Source: Nepenthes gracilis
Lineage: Eukaryota; Streptophyta; Magnoliopsida; Caryophyllales; Nepenthaceae
Direction of reading: 5' to 3'
NCBI GenBank assembly: GCA_033239525.1
Contig: BSYO01000034.1
Coordinates: 4,278,001-4,342,000, forward strand
Length of the DNA: 64,000 nt
The number at the start of each line of letters is the position of its first letter. The first letter of the stretch is position 1. This document shows positions 32,387 through 44,545 of the stretch, in pieces. The notes under the pieces are model-generated. The model saw only the letters and a list, made by a program, of their open reading frames with translations. It ran no database searches and was not told the DNA's origin. Position numbers and translations under genes: made by a program.

Positions 32387-34226
32387 GGCTTTAAAGGAGG
32401 TTGACAAGATCTGGTCCATTCTAACTTCCTCCAATGTTGTGTTGCTGGTCACTCGGTACAAGGTTTCGAGTGACATGGTTTTCCTACTTCCGGCAAATTT
32501 GGCAGGGCCACTCTCCGCCAAAGGGGTTCATCACCGTCTATGAGACCCATCGGAAGGCTTTGCTTTCTGGTAGCTCCAAAGCTATATGAGATCTTGTTAG
32601 GTCTGGGCGTCCCAATTGCAAGGCTTCAACCGAATGCTACTCAGTACTTGGTCTCTATGTGTGTCTTTGCCTGTCATCACGGTCGCAAGTTTAGCATCAA
32701 GTCAGAGAAGGTGATCTTTCACTTTAACTAGGGGCGGACTGGATTTCAATCTCCTGGCGCCTAGAGTTCCACTTCCGAGGGGCAAATCCGGTCTCAACTA
32801 AGAAGTAGAAGGATCGATACTTTTATCTGGTGGTCCCTCCCAAGTATGCTCCTTCGAATGAGTGGGGCAACATGCGGGCTTCTCTCCTTACCACCATGGG
32901 AGACTGGGAGAAGGATCGTGAGAAGCCGATGACAGATCTCAGTCAGGCACATGCCAATACCTTCTGGGAGAGAGGCCATTGGATAACCATGGAGGCCTTT
33001 GCTGGGGTCAAGTGGAAGCCTCACTTTGAAGGGGCCAACATAGCACTGGTGCTACCTACCCATCCAAGAGGAGTCCTGGAGCAATAGTCATCCGGGACCC
33101 TTTCAACAGAGGCTGCCAAATGGAGGGAGACCTCGTCTAACTCCTTTTCCGGTGACGATCGGGCTATGCTGGAATGGTAGCAGAGGTCCAGGAGGTCTTC
33201 AAGGAGAATGGTTCCCGCCCTTGCTTCCTTGTCGAGCCAGACGTCTGGACCCATACGGTCGGCCAGGGAGGTGAGTCCTCCAGATCTCCTGTATTGGTCA
33301 TGAGTGACCATGAGGGTGCCCGGGATGAACTAACCCCATTTCCGACTCTAGCCCAGTATGGTGTTCCTACTATTGTTGTCTCCTCACACAATAAGCCCAC
33401 GTTGTGCCTTCCTGCTGCTATTGTTGAGGAGGCTCCTTGTGACGACTGGGTAGCTAACGTCCCAGTTGGGGAGATTAACGAGGCCCACGTAGTGGCATGA
33501 ACTAGAATGATGGAGGTTGACACGACCGTTGGGGCTGAGCAAGCTATCGAGGTGCATCATTTTGAGTCTTAAGAGCTCAGAGTTTCAGAGATAGTCGAGG
33601 TGGCTAGGGCCATAGAGGCTGCCGAAGGACCTTGCCCCAAGCCCTCAAAGCTCATGGTCTGAAGGGAGACGGAGCTTGGGCCTATTGCTGAAGTTGCTAA
33701 GAAGGGTTCCAAGTAGGACGCTGAGGAGCCTCACCCTAAGCCCCCGGAGCGAAGGATTTTGGAGGCGGAGTAGCCCGAGGACACTACGGAGATTGCGGAG
33801 GCATCTCATTTCAAGCCCCTAGAGCTTGGGGTCTTGGAAGCAATCGAGGCCGCATCAAGTCATCTACCCTCAGAGAGGCCATCTCTAGCCGAGGTATTTC
33901 TCGTACACCTTCTTATTTCATTTTTTACTTCAGTGTCATTCAACTAACCGATTTATTTGCTTGCAGCTGCAGGAGAGGGTCCATCAACTAGCCACCTTCA
34001 TCCACCACTTGGCCCAAACCCACATCGATCGAAGGAATTCAGAGCTATCGTGGAGTGGGCCTCCCATTTTGAACACGAATTGTCTGAGACTCGGGTAAAG
34101 ATTTCCTCCCTTGAATATTCGCTGTGTGAGTTGGAGCGAGATCATGCTTGCCTTCGGGATGAGATCCTCCGGTTTGAGGTGAGCTCGGGAGCTCTCATAG
34201 CCTGGATAAGATCAGGCAGGCTCTAA
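32387..34226 (+). pseudogene. Antisense accessory gene C-type (Transposase_28) of the Tat remnant
   Basis: The ATG at 32387 opens MALKEVDKIWSILTSSNVVL. After a frame change near 32510 come ITVYETHRKAL and LQPNATQYLVSMCVFACHHG, the same blocks as genes at 783-2618 and 9214-10997. The middle is acidic with several stops. A 73-bp intron is predicted at 33894-33966. The last exon encodes a coiled coil (VEWASHFEHELSETRVKISS ... CELERDHACLRDEILRFE). It is antisense to the integrase of the same remnant. Confidence 0.7.
33894..33966 (+). other. Predicted intron in the accessory gene
   Basis: Boundaries GAG/GTATTTCTCG and TTTGCTTGCAG/CTGCAGG, T-rich throughout, 73 bp. It separates the acidic linker from the coiled coil, as in the other two copies. 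Confidence 0.65.
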
Positions 34227-35364
34227 ACCGTTGGTACTAGGCTAGCATCCATCTCTACTGGGGCATAGTGGATCTAGTGGCTTCGGACTTTCCGATCTTA
34301 ATTTGTCATCCGAGGAATGTCAGTGCTCGGCAGTGGTCAGATTTGTTGGGCTCTACCAGTGACCATTGGACCTTCATCTTGTCCACCAGGGAAACCCCAG
34401 CCCCCGAATAGTCCCTATTCCGGGTAGTAGGCTAATATGTACTTTTCTTGGGCAGATGGCCCACTTTGTACATTTTGATTGTTGTAATGAAATAGGTAGA
34501 CCTTTGAGGGCATCATCGCTGGTGTTCATGCTTGCATACTGAGCTATTCTTCAATTGCTTTCACTCTTTCTTTTTTACTTTGCCAGCCAAGCGTTATTGC
34601 TATCATCCCTAGGCTTGTTTTGGGCGCATCAACCCCACCGTGCTTGTTCCCTTGGAAAAATGTCGTAGCACTTTTATTCTGCATGGGGGTGTTCTTTCCC
34701 ATGGATGAACGTCATTGCATATTTGTGAGTGAGCCTCATTGGGGTTGGCTGGATTTCATGGCCGTAGCTAGCAGGTGCACATGATTATTGGCACTCAGCC
34801 CTATTTGAGGGCATCATAGCTATTGTGTGTCTAGTCCTGACCCACTGACCGTCGTCAACTAATAGTGCTCTATCCTTTAGGAGGAGGTCACCACATGCAT
34901 GTTGTGAAAGTCCCCTAAGGTCTTAGTGGCCGCTTGATGGGGTGGCCTGACTCTATAGCCGTCAGCCCCCTAGATTGTGCTGTTCGACAGCACATAGGCC
35001 ACTTGATAATGGGACCAACGTTTAGAATTCAACCGTGTGTTGGCTGCTTGATAATAGGACTGAGGTTCAGGATTCGACCGTGCATGGGCCATTTGGTAAT
35101 GGGACCGAGGTTCAAAATTCGACCGTGCATGGGCCGTTCAGTAACAGGATCAAGATTTTTGACCGTTTGTAGGTCGACTCATGGGTGAACTTTCATTCAC
35201 TCGACTTAGGGGTAGTTTGGGCTACTTGATTTTATGAAACAACAAACAAGAATTTATATGGGCAATCAAATATGAACAATTGATTACTTTATTAATGAGA
35301 TCATAGTACATGTTATAAGCACTTCAAATGATGCATGCTAACCTTACCTGGGATCAATTGAGGC
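34227..35364. other. Spacer of the Tat remnant with 50-bp repeats
   Basis: No gene. At 35010-35165 there are about three copies of a 50-bp unit (gaccgtgcatgggcc, 50 bp apart) that resemble the repeats at 11595-11715. Confidence 0.6.
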
Positions 35365-37275
35365 TCACCAGTAATATTTCATAAGGTAGGTGGCGCTCCA
35401 GGTCCTTGGAACCAATTTGCCATCCTGGGTATGTAACATATATGCCCAATTTTGTAGGATTGCTAAGACGAGGAACTGTCCCTCCTTGTTCAAAGAAAGC
35501 TTGTTCCTATTGGTAATTTTGTTTGTTGTCTTTACGCCCCGTAGGACTAAGTCCCCTACCTCAAACTGGCAGGCCCTCATCTCCTTATTGTAGTACCGCA
35601 TGATTCGCTACTGATAGGCTACTGTTCATAGGCGTGTCGCATCTCGGGCTTCTTCTCGAGTAGGTCGAGGTGCTCCCTTAGCCTTTGAGAGTTATTGAGG
35701 GAGTCAAAGCATTTGAGATAAAGGTTGGGTAGCCCGACCTGAACTAGAATGACCGCCTCAATTCCGTAACATAGGCTGCACAGCGTCTCGCGAGTCAACT
35801 CCCTCGGGGTCATCCTATATGACCATAGGATGAATGGTAGATCGTCCGCCCAAGTGCTCCAGTGTCCTCTAGCTTTGTCTTCAACCCGTATAGCAGTGTG
35901 CAGTTCATGATGTCCCCCTGCCCATTGGCTTGGGGGTAGACAATGAAAATGTGAACCAACTTTATCCACATGCTTGTACAGTACTTAGTGAATCACTTGC
36001 CGGTAAATTGGGCTCCATTGTCGATTACTATGACCTCAAAAATCTCGAACCGACATACGATATTCTGATAGACAAAATCCGTTGTATTCTGCTCAGTGAT
36101 ATGCAATAATGGGGACGGCTTGACCCACTTAGTGAAATAGTCAATACTCACTATGACAAACGTCCACTGATCAGATGCTAGGTGCAGAGGGCCAAGCATA
36201 TCGAGTCCCCATTAGGCGAACGACCTTAGCGACTGTAGGGCCTATAGCTCCGTGTGCGGCTGATGAGACATGCTTCCATGGATTTAACAGTTCTCATACT
36301 TTTTCACGAATTTCATGGCGTCGCGTTTTATTGAGGGCCAGTAGAGTTTTGTCGCATGATCTTGAAGGCGAGGTTCTTGCCTCAGATGTGCAAGCCGCAA
36401 ATGTCGAGGTGCACGTCACCCTTTGCATACTCGGTCTCTTCTAGTGTAAGACATATCATTTAGGGGGTTGAGTACCCGCAACGATACAACCTCCCATCCA
36501 TAATGGTGTACTAGCCGATTTTCTTCTTCATGCACCTAGCCTTCTCCAAGCTTTCTGGTAGGGAGCTCTTGATCGGTATCTTTTGTACAGTTCATCTAGT
36601 TGTCACTATCGGCCACTTTTAGCACTTCCACACTCGAGTCATCAATGCTTGGGATGGCTAGGACTTCTCGCGTGTCTTTGGCATATTGTTCTAGGTTCCC
36701 TATTGCCGCCACCTTTGCTAACTGGTCCGCCTTCCAATTATCTTCCCTTGGGATATGACTACTTCGACTTTACCGATTGCTTGAGTCAAGCTCCTAACTC
36801 TAGCGAGGTAGTTCACAAGCAGAGGGTTCAACACCTCGAAGATCCCTAGGGTCTAGTTGATGATCAATTTGGAGTCACTGTGGACGACCAAGAATCTAGT
36901 CGAATACTCCTTTGCTAGTCAAAGTCCGGCAAGCAGCGCCTCATAATCAGCGACATTATTGGTGGCTAAAAATCCAATGATCATTGAGTACTTTATCCCT
37001 AACTCATACTGAGTTCTTAGAGCAATGCCCGTTTCACTGTCAATCTACGTCAATGACCCATCGACATGTAAGGTCTAAGTTAGAATCCCTGGCTGGGTGG
37101 CATCTTCGACGAGGTTGAGGGCGTCTAGAATTGGAGTCACCGTTTCAACGATGAAATCCGCAAGAGCCTGACCCTTCATGGCCGACCACTGTCAATACTC
37201 CAAGTCAAACTTGCCAAATTCAATAGCCTATTTGACCAATTGTTCGGACGTGTCCGACTTCTGTAAGATTTCTTT
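35365..37275 (-). pseudogene. Tat integrase and RNase H region
   Basis: In minus-strand order: part of the first RNase H (37275-37180), the archaeal-type RNase H (near 36990-36770), the integrase zinc module (36500-36290), the catalytic core (IDYFTKWVKPSP and IDNGAQFTGK, 36199-35993), and a C-terminal part with SLCYGIEAVILVQVGLPNL and CQFEVGDLVLRGVK. Stops and frameshifts throughout. Confidence 0.8.
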
Positions 37276-37517
37276 CAGTTATATTTATATGTATAACTGT
37301 GTGATATTTATATATAAATATCTAAATAAGTATATAAATTTATTTATATGTTTGTATAAATATAGCTGTTTGTACATGCCATACTGCATGGATTTGTCTA
37401 CTATGCTATGTATATACATATGTATATACATATATTAATATATGTATTGTGTATATATTGCTCCTGTTGCAAATAACGTAATGTTATTATTGTTTTGTTT
37501 GCTCTTGCAGTTGTATA
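37276..37517. other. AT-rich junction
   Basis: TA-rich microsatellite-like sequence between the broken Tat pol and the FAR1-related gene. It ends with a splice-acceptor-like TGCTCTTGCAG at 37501-37511, just above the next ATG. Confidence 0.4.
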
Positions 37518-39540
37518 ATGGATGAAAATACTCAAAAAATTGGCATGATTTTTAAAAATATGGTTGATGTTTGGGAATATTGGAAGCAGTATGGTACTCG
37601 AATAAGATTTTCAGTACGAAAACATTTAGTTAGGAAATCTAAAAATGATAAGGTAGATATATCTAGAACATTTTGTTATTTTAAAAAAGGGACGCGTCTA
37701 CCAGATAAACGACGGAATGAAAATGTAAAACAACAATGGGAAATATGTTGTGGTTGTCCTATTTAGATAGATTGTGTACTTATTAGGAAAATTGAAAAAA
37801 TAAGTGTTAAAAACTTTATTGAATCACATAATCATGATCTTGAACCTCTAGAAACAAGGCACATACTTAGATCGTGAAGGAAGGTTTCAGAAGCACACGG
37901 CCATTTAATGGACATGGTCCAAGACACTGATTTGAGACCTTGTCAAACCCACAAACTACTTGTAGTTGAGACTGGTGGTAGGAGTAATGTGGGTTACATA
38001 GCGGAGGACCAAAAAACTTTTCACCTTGGTAGGAGACAATGGTATATGGAGTTTGGTAAAGCAGGGACAATACTTTCTTATTTCCAAAAGAAAAAAATTA
38101 CAAAACTCTTTACTTTTTAGCGACATGTGGTCGAATAACAAAGACTGTATGACTAATTTATTTGGGGCGGATTCAGAAATGATTATTGACTATCAAGTAT
38201 TTGGTGATATTATTTTTGATATAACTTATGGGACGAATAAAGGTTTGCGGCCGTTTGGTATCTTCACAAGTTTCAACCATCATAGATTGACCGTTATTTT
38301 TGGAGCGGCATTATTGTACGATGAAACGGCCGACTCTTTTGTTTAGTTATTTGAGACCTTTTTGAAATGTTATAGTGGGATAGCTCTCCAAACTATTTTT
38401 ACTGATTAAGATGTCGCAATGGCTAAGGCTCTTACGTTAGTGATACCGTCAACATAGCATGGTTTGTTTATTTCGCATATTATGCAAAATGTCACTAAAC
38501 ATCTTCGCAATCGTGATGGTTTGTTTTCCGACTTTATTAAATTGATGTATGGATATGAAAATGAAAGACAATTTGAGAGTTCTTGGTCAACCATGGTGTC
38601 CGTGGAGGAAGGCAGTCATGCGAGGTCATGGTTAGATGGAATCTATTATCTAAGATATAAATGGGATGCATTTTTTATGAAAAATGTCTTTACATAGGAA
38701 ATTAGAAGTACACAATTAAGTAAAAGTCTTAACAGTGATCTAAATAATCATTTGAGATGTGATCTTAATGTTAGGAATTTTTTGTCATTTTGATAGAGTG
38801 CTTAAAAAGAAGAGATTAAAGAATTGTGTACTGAGTATGAATCAAGACAAAAAATTCTCAATTTAATAATGACTAATTGTCCAATGATAATTCAAGCCTC
38901 AAAACTATATTCTCCGATAATTTTCAAGCTCGTCCAAGTGAAATTGTTAAAAACAATAAGTATACGTATAATTTCTCGGTAGGAGCCCATTTATGTGTTA
39001 GGGTTACATACGGATCCATCTACTTCGTATCATATTTCATTTGACCCTCATACACAAATTGTGCAATATAATTGCCGAATGTATGAAACCTTGGGGATTT
39101 TATATTCATATACTTTCAAAATATTCAACATACATGATTTGCGATCCATAATGGACAAATATATTTTGAAGAGGTGGACTTGGAAGGCAAGGGATAATGC
39201 TCCAGATATGAGTTTAGAGAATTTGCCAAATTTAGAAGATCCGTAGAGCTGATCGGGTTGGATTTCGGCAAGGTTTACTCATAGTTGTCTACACATCACA
39301 AGTAATTCTGAATGGAGAGGAAAGTTGGAGGCAAAAGTTACAGAGATTGAAAGCCTTGTCCAAAGTTTTTCAATTGATGGGTTTCAAGAAGGTTCAACTT
39401 CTATTATGCTGACACAAATCACGGATTGAATTGTCAAGAATGTGAAGCATAAGGGAGGAAGAAGGGCAACAAAACGTTCGAAAGGCTGTTTGGAAAGAAA
39501 AAAATGTAAAAAATCTGACAAATCATTGCGAATCATTAAA
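37518..39540 (+). pseudogene. FAR1-related sequence (FHY3/FAR1 family, MULE-derived), decayed
   Basis: FHY3/FAR1 proteins are plant transcription factors derived from Mutator-like transposases; related transposases exist in MULEs. Visible parts in order: a FAR1 DNA-binding region (WKQYGTRIRFSVRKHLVRKS), a MULE transposase core (DYQVFGDIIFDITYGTNKGL, FNHHRLTVIFGAALL, HIMQNVTKHL, MRSTQLSKSL-like), and a C-terminal SWIM-like region (YILKRWTWKARDNAP). It has at least eight stops (for example near 37766, 37876, 38344, 38407 and 38455), most explainable as CAA, CGA or TGG codons after one transition. The length resembles a full family member. Host gene and MULE origin cannot be separated without terminal repeats. 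Confidence 0.8.
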
Positions 39541-40341
39541 ATCAAGGTTAGCATATAATTATTCACTTATTATATCATGACATTATATGTAACAATTACC
39601 GTTATACTCATTTCTGTTTAACTATTTCTGTCCAGAATAAATTTTAAATTCAGTTATTGATCTGAACAATGCAATTGTGGAAGGATTTGTTGCTGATGTG
39701 AACAGCAATCAATCTCAACAACCATTATCATATATGCAGTTACTTATAGTATTGTTGTAGTATTTTATTTTATATGCATTTGGATTCAGGATTTTTCCTT
39801 TATTGCTAATTATATCTATATTCCTTTAGTGCCAACACAAGACTTTCTTAGGATCTCATATGACTAACAGAAAAAATATTGTGGCTGACTAATAGAAAAA
39901 ATAGTCAGCAGAAGGGTATATGAAATTGTTACTTTACATTACACATGAGATGTCATGCCATGGCTGCCTAAGATGCTGACTAATTTAATTGTTGTTTAGA
40001 TATGGATGCAGGCAGAACATTCTGGAAGAGTGGCACAAACTTATATACTTGAAGCATTAATTGTCTGATGGTTGTGACATAAGAGATGGTGTTTGATATT
40101 TATGGAGCATAGTTTCTGAAAATAATTTGGTACCAGTACTATTTACTGACGTGGTAAGGTTCAATATAATTTATTCTAAAAATGTCATCTCTAAAAGAAA
40201 ATCTGGTAGTTTCTGGCCATGCCACTGATTTTGTAATCTTACATGAATAAAGCAATCTTATATAGGATGTGAGTTGACATGTATGTCTGTGATCACTAGA
40301 AATTCTCTTGGAATTGTTTTAATGGACGTTCTTATGAACAG
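39541..40341. other. Region between FAR1-related and receptor kinase fragments
   Basis: AT-rich, no gene seen. Possibly the intron and 3' part of the FAR1-related gene at its left edge (donor-like aag/gttagc at 39546). Confidence 0.35.
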
Positions 40342-41142
40342 GTTTATTGGCAATCTGGATCTTTGTGGCCAGCAAGTGCAAAAGCCTTGTCGAACCTCCT
40401 TAGGTTTCCCTGTTGTGCTACCTCATGCTGGTAATGATGAAGCTGCAGGTAAGTTGTTTTATAAATTCAAGTTACAATGGGATACATAAACAAATCATGT
40501 AGTTAACTCTCGGGTTTGCATAAGGATGTTAAATCCTCTAATGGGGCATCTGTAGTCCCTACTAAACGGTCATCTCATTACACCAAAGGGCTTTTGATTG
40601 GTGCAATGTCCGCCTTGGGTGTTGCATTTATTGTGCTTCTTACTTTCCTATGGATTTGATTCTTATCAAAGAAGGAAACAGCTGCTAACAGATACACAGA
40701 AATGAAGAAGAAAGTTGAACGGGAAGCAGGTATAATGATTATTGGATGTCGGTATTGGATATACTCCCTTTGACCTTCAATTAATTTTTTGCAAATTCTT
40801 TCTGATGCAGCCACCATTCTAGTAACCTTTCATGGTGATCTTCCATATCCCTCATCCGAGATTATAGAAAAGCTTGAATCTCTTGATGAGGAAGATGTAG
40901 TGGGTTCAGGAGGTTTTGGTACTGTCTATAGAATGGTCATGAATGATTGTGGCACATTCGCTGTTAAAAGGATTGATTGTAGTCGTGAAGGATCTGTCCA
41001 ACTATTCGAAAGGGATTAGAGATCTTGGGCAGCATCAAGCACATAAATTTAGTAAACTTGAGCGGCTACTGCAGACTGCCTACTTCAAAGCTTCTTATCT
41101 ATGATTACTTAGCCAATGGCAGCTTGGAAGATTTCTTGCATG
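40342..41142 (+). pseudogene. Fragment of an LRR receptor-like kinase (At5g62710-type)
   Basis: Three exon pieces with introns between them. Exon 40342-40448 encodes the end of the LRR region (FIGNLDLCGQQVQKPCRTSL). Exon 40556-40729 encodes the transmembrane part (GLLIGAMSALGVAFIVLLTF) with a TGA in place of a codon right after it. Exon 40811-41142 encodes the start of the kinase (LESLDEEDVVGSGGFGTVYR, TFAVKRID) with a frameshift near 41018. Introns 40449-40555 and 40730-40810 have GT/AG ends. The glycine loop and catalytic lysine are present; the rest of the kinase and most of the ectodomain are absent. Retained introns mean the copy was made from DNA, not mRNA. Confidence 0.85.
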
Positions 41143-42186
41143 GTATGATCAATTTCCTAAGTAACTTCTGTTTTTTATATCTTCCTTATGAAATGATATG
41201 TTAGTGCAGCATGAATAAACCAGACTTCAAATTAATAACATACAAAATATCACACTGGAAGGTGTCATGAAAATGGTTATCCTACTTATTGAATGACAGC
41301 ATATGTGATGGAACAGGTGCTACCATCTGTTCATAGAGAAACATTATAGCGATTTTTTTTGAGATTGAAAACATTATTGATTCCCCATGTCCTCTTTCTT
41401 GATAAGCCAAACAAACAAGAGTCAAGTTGAAACTTCTTCCAAAAGCACTTCTAAATCTCATTATAGCTTCTTGAGAATCAAATGACAGAACACCATCAGG
41501 CTTATATGGTTGCCAAAACCCAGGACAAACAAATAGGAAGCAGATGCTAGTTTGCAATTACTTGATTGTTCCGTAAATCTTTTCTCATTTTTATAAATGA
41601 ATAGAACAATTTGCATTTTCTTATCTTTCCAAATTTATTATAGAACACTAACAAAAACAATAACTATTACTATACCTATAATTTTGATATTCTCTTTCTC
41701 CTCTGCCTCATTTAGATCTTGAAAATTTGAAGGGTGGTTTAACAGAAATGTAATCAAACTATGAAGGATTTATTTAGCTTACTTTTTCTGCAGTTTTTGT
41801 TTTCCCTCAATTTTTTTCTGTAGATCCAACTGAAGGATTACAAATCTGTGGAAAAACATGGTTTCAACAATCGCCACTATATCCATGGCCCTTCTTATAT
41901 TCTGCATGAAGATTACTTCTAATGGCCATCTCTTTGTTATGGATTCTTGTCACACTGTGTTCTGCATGACTCCAAGCTGAGGGACTGATATTGATGATTA
42001 ATTATTTTCACTGAAACTTAGCTGTATTATGGTCCTGAATTTTTTTCTTTCATGGGTCTTTACCTGCAGAACGAGGTGATGATAGAGGAAACTTAACCGA
42101 TTTGTAAGATTGCAAAGAATGATATGCTGACATTTTCTCCTTACCTGCTTTTCAAGGGCCGGTAGATATGGTGTTCTTGTCTCGAA
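41143..42186. other. Unassigned DNA between kinase and SRP54 fragments
   Basis: It begins with the next intron of the kinase (donor GTATGATC at 41143). No exon of the kinase or of SRP54 is recognised. A TTTACCTGCAG acceptor-like site sits at 42060-42070. Confidence 0.35.
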
Positions 42187-42375
42187 ATGAAGGGGCTGAA
42201 GATTCCAAAGAAGGGAGAAACGTGTGCCTTGTCTCGAAATATGAATGCCCAGCACATGAGCAAAATCCTCACACCCCAAATGCTGAAGCAGATCGGCGGC
42301 ATGGGTAGCTTGATGAAACAAATGGGTGCATCTAAAGACATGGTGGAAAAAGTAGGTGGAAGTGCTGCTGACTAG
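42187..42375 (+). pseudogene. C-terminal fragment of signal recognition particle 54 kDa protein
   Basis: Encodes [20 protein letters not shown], then [20 protein letters not shown] and [11 protein letters not shown] before TAG. This is the extreme C-terminus of the SRP54 M domain, which in the intact protein binds signal peptides and SRP RNA. The last residues depart from the usual end and a few residues appear missing before LMKQMG. The GTPase domain is absent. It lies on the same strand as, and about 1 kb beyond, the kinase fragment. Confidence 0.8.
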
Positions 42376-44545
42376 TATTCATATGAAGGCTGTTCGAGTG
42401 CTGTCAACTGATCCCAGAGCTGTTGGCATGAATCTCTTTAAATGTCTGAGAGCTACAAGAGCCACAACAACTGACCCCGGCTGCTGATGTTCATCTGCTG
42501 ATCTTGAACTAATGCTTGATGAGCCACAAGAGCTGAGGCATGTGATATCTGCTGAAATTCTGCCGACTATTAGCTACTGGTTTCAAGTTGTAATGAGCAA
42601 ATTCAAAAAAAGGAGAGGAAAAGAAAGGGAAAGTCCGTTGCATGAAGCTCCTTGTATGTGCAGAGTCTTGGAATGGTTGGAAGACTATTTAGTCTTAATA
42701 CATACGATCTTATTTAATTTTATATAAGAAATCGTTTCTATATTTCTATGACACAAAACCTGAACATAAAGTCCCACCAAAAAGATTGGATGATTTTGTC
42801 ACATTCGTGATCTACCACATATTTACTTATCACAAGACATTTGCTTAGTCGTAATTTCTGATTTTTTTAATTCAACTGCTGCTCTGCTACTTATGCTGCA
42901 ATTAACAGTCGTTTTAACTTCAAAATCAGCTCTTGTTGAGCAAAACATTTTCCCTTAGCCACCATTTTGATGCGCTTTATTGGTTTAACTACTGGTTTCA
43001 AGTAGGTTGTAGGTTTAAGATTTTGGGAATCACCTTTAGAGCCGTGGTTGCCTCACAAATCAGACATACTTGAGTTTATCTGTCTATATTTAAAATTAAA
43101 GTAGCCTGATTCTTTTAGCGAATAAATAGTTTCTTCTATTTTTTGAGAAATATGAATTTTTTATAAAAATATGAATTATTTTTATTAAAATTTCATAACT
43201 AGAGTTAGATTGAAATGAATTGGTCGTTTTCCATTTGCGATTATATTCAATCTAAAGAATTAATCAGATCTGATATTTTTGATCGTATTTGTCCATATTG
43301 CTAACATTTCTTGATCATGTCCTTTAATTTAGGTTGGTTGGATTGGACTGATTAAGTGCTATAATTTTAAATATACCTGCTTTTATTTTATTTTTGTTTG
43401 GCTGATTTTCATAACTTTTAGTTGTATAAAATATTTTTATTTCATATTTCTTAATATTGTTTTGAAAGGACGTGAATTTTATTAATTTTAAACATTTCCC
43501 TGCTTTTTGTACAAAGTTGAATCAATTTTAAAGAATGAGGTTATTCCCTGCCGCAACCACCCTTTTGTGCAAACGAGGGGCACTCGGATTTGAACCGTTG
43601 GAGAATTGGCGTTGTTCATGGGTTGGCTTTCCATCCTGCAATCAAAGAGAGACATTCTAAGTGGAGAATCGGACTGTCCATTCCCAAATTTCCTGCATTT
43701 ACATATTAGGATTTTACAGCTCATACGAGAAATAAAAAAATAAATAAAATACATAGTAATTTTTGAAATTTAAATTACGTGAAAAATTACAAAATAACAA
43801 AATATATTCTATAATGTTTAAATTTAATAAAAAAATTCTGATATATTTTAATTATTTCAGAATTTTCTTATGATAAAAAGTAAATGTATTGATGGAGAGT
43901 AGAGGAAGAGGAAGGCTATGTGCCATTCTCTACTGCTTTGTCCCTTTCCGTCGCTTCTCCTTGACTTGGCTGGCTGTGTGCCAATTATCAAAATGAAGGA
44001 GAGAAGAAGAAGAGGTTGCCACCGTATGAGGTTGCTGTCGCCTCCTTCCGCTCATCCGGAGGTCTATACGACTCCTTCTCTTCACTATGTGCTGGTCATC
44101 AAAATAAGGAAAAAGCAGAAGAAAGAGATTTGCTTATGGGAATGGAATAGGGATGAAATAAACCCTAAGACGAAAGAGAGAAGAGAAAGAGAGAGGAGCG
44201 CTGAATGAACAAATGGGGAAGACGAGGGTTTCTTTTTTTATCCCTAGACAAAGCCGCAACCTTTGGCTACGTTTTCCATCCAACAGCTGCATGTGTTTCT
44301 CTTTTTCTAAAAAAAGATTTTTTTAAAAGTTTTTCCATAATAGTCGATGTGTTTTTCATCCGATGAATACAATTACCTCTTTTATTTTTTAAATATTTTC
44401 TTTTTTTTAAAATAATAAAAACGTGGGCTATTAAATTAAATACAACGGCCTCCATTGAACACCAAAGGAGCTATGACGCCATAGGCGTCGTAGCGCCCCC
44501 TCTGTTGTACCCAATGGGGTCTACACAAGATTCCATTATAAATTG
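42376..44545. other. AT-rich intergenic DNA
   Basis: No recognised gene. At 43540-43700 there is a compact, GC-richer island (cggatttgaaccgttggag) with an open frame on the minus strand (43488-43754) that I cannot assign. An open frame at 43918-44208 (+) is Arg/Lys-rich and unsupported. A near-palindrome at 44470-44492 (ctatgacgcc, ata, ggcgtcgtag) may be part of a small DNA transposon end. Confidence 0.4.

Larger units (their letters stand above)
31093..37275 (-). mobile_element. Tat-lineage remnant on -, truncated, no LTRs
   Basis: It carries two + strand accessory genes (31093-31621, 32387-34226), a spacer with 50-bp repeats (35010-35165), and minus-strand integrase through part of RNase H (35365-37275). 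The sequence breaks off inside RNase H (LKEILQKSDTSEQLVKW) at about 37275, where AT-rich DNA begins. RT, protease, gag and both LTRs are missing. Confidence 0.65.

Noticed and set aside
43918..44208. 96-codon + frame rich in Arg/Lys/Glu
   Set aside because: No similarity recognised, composition-biased, no splice or promoter context.
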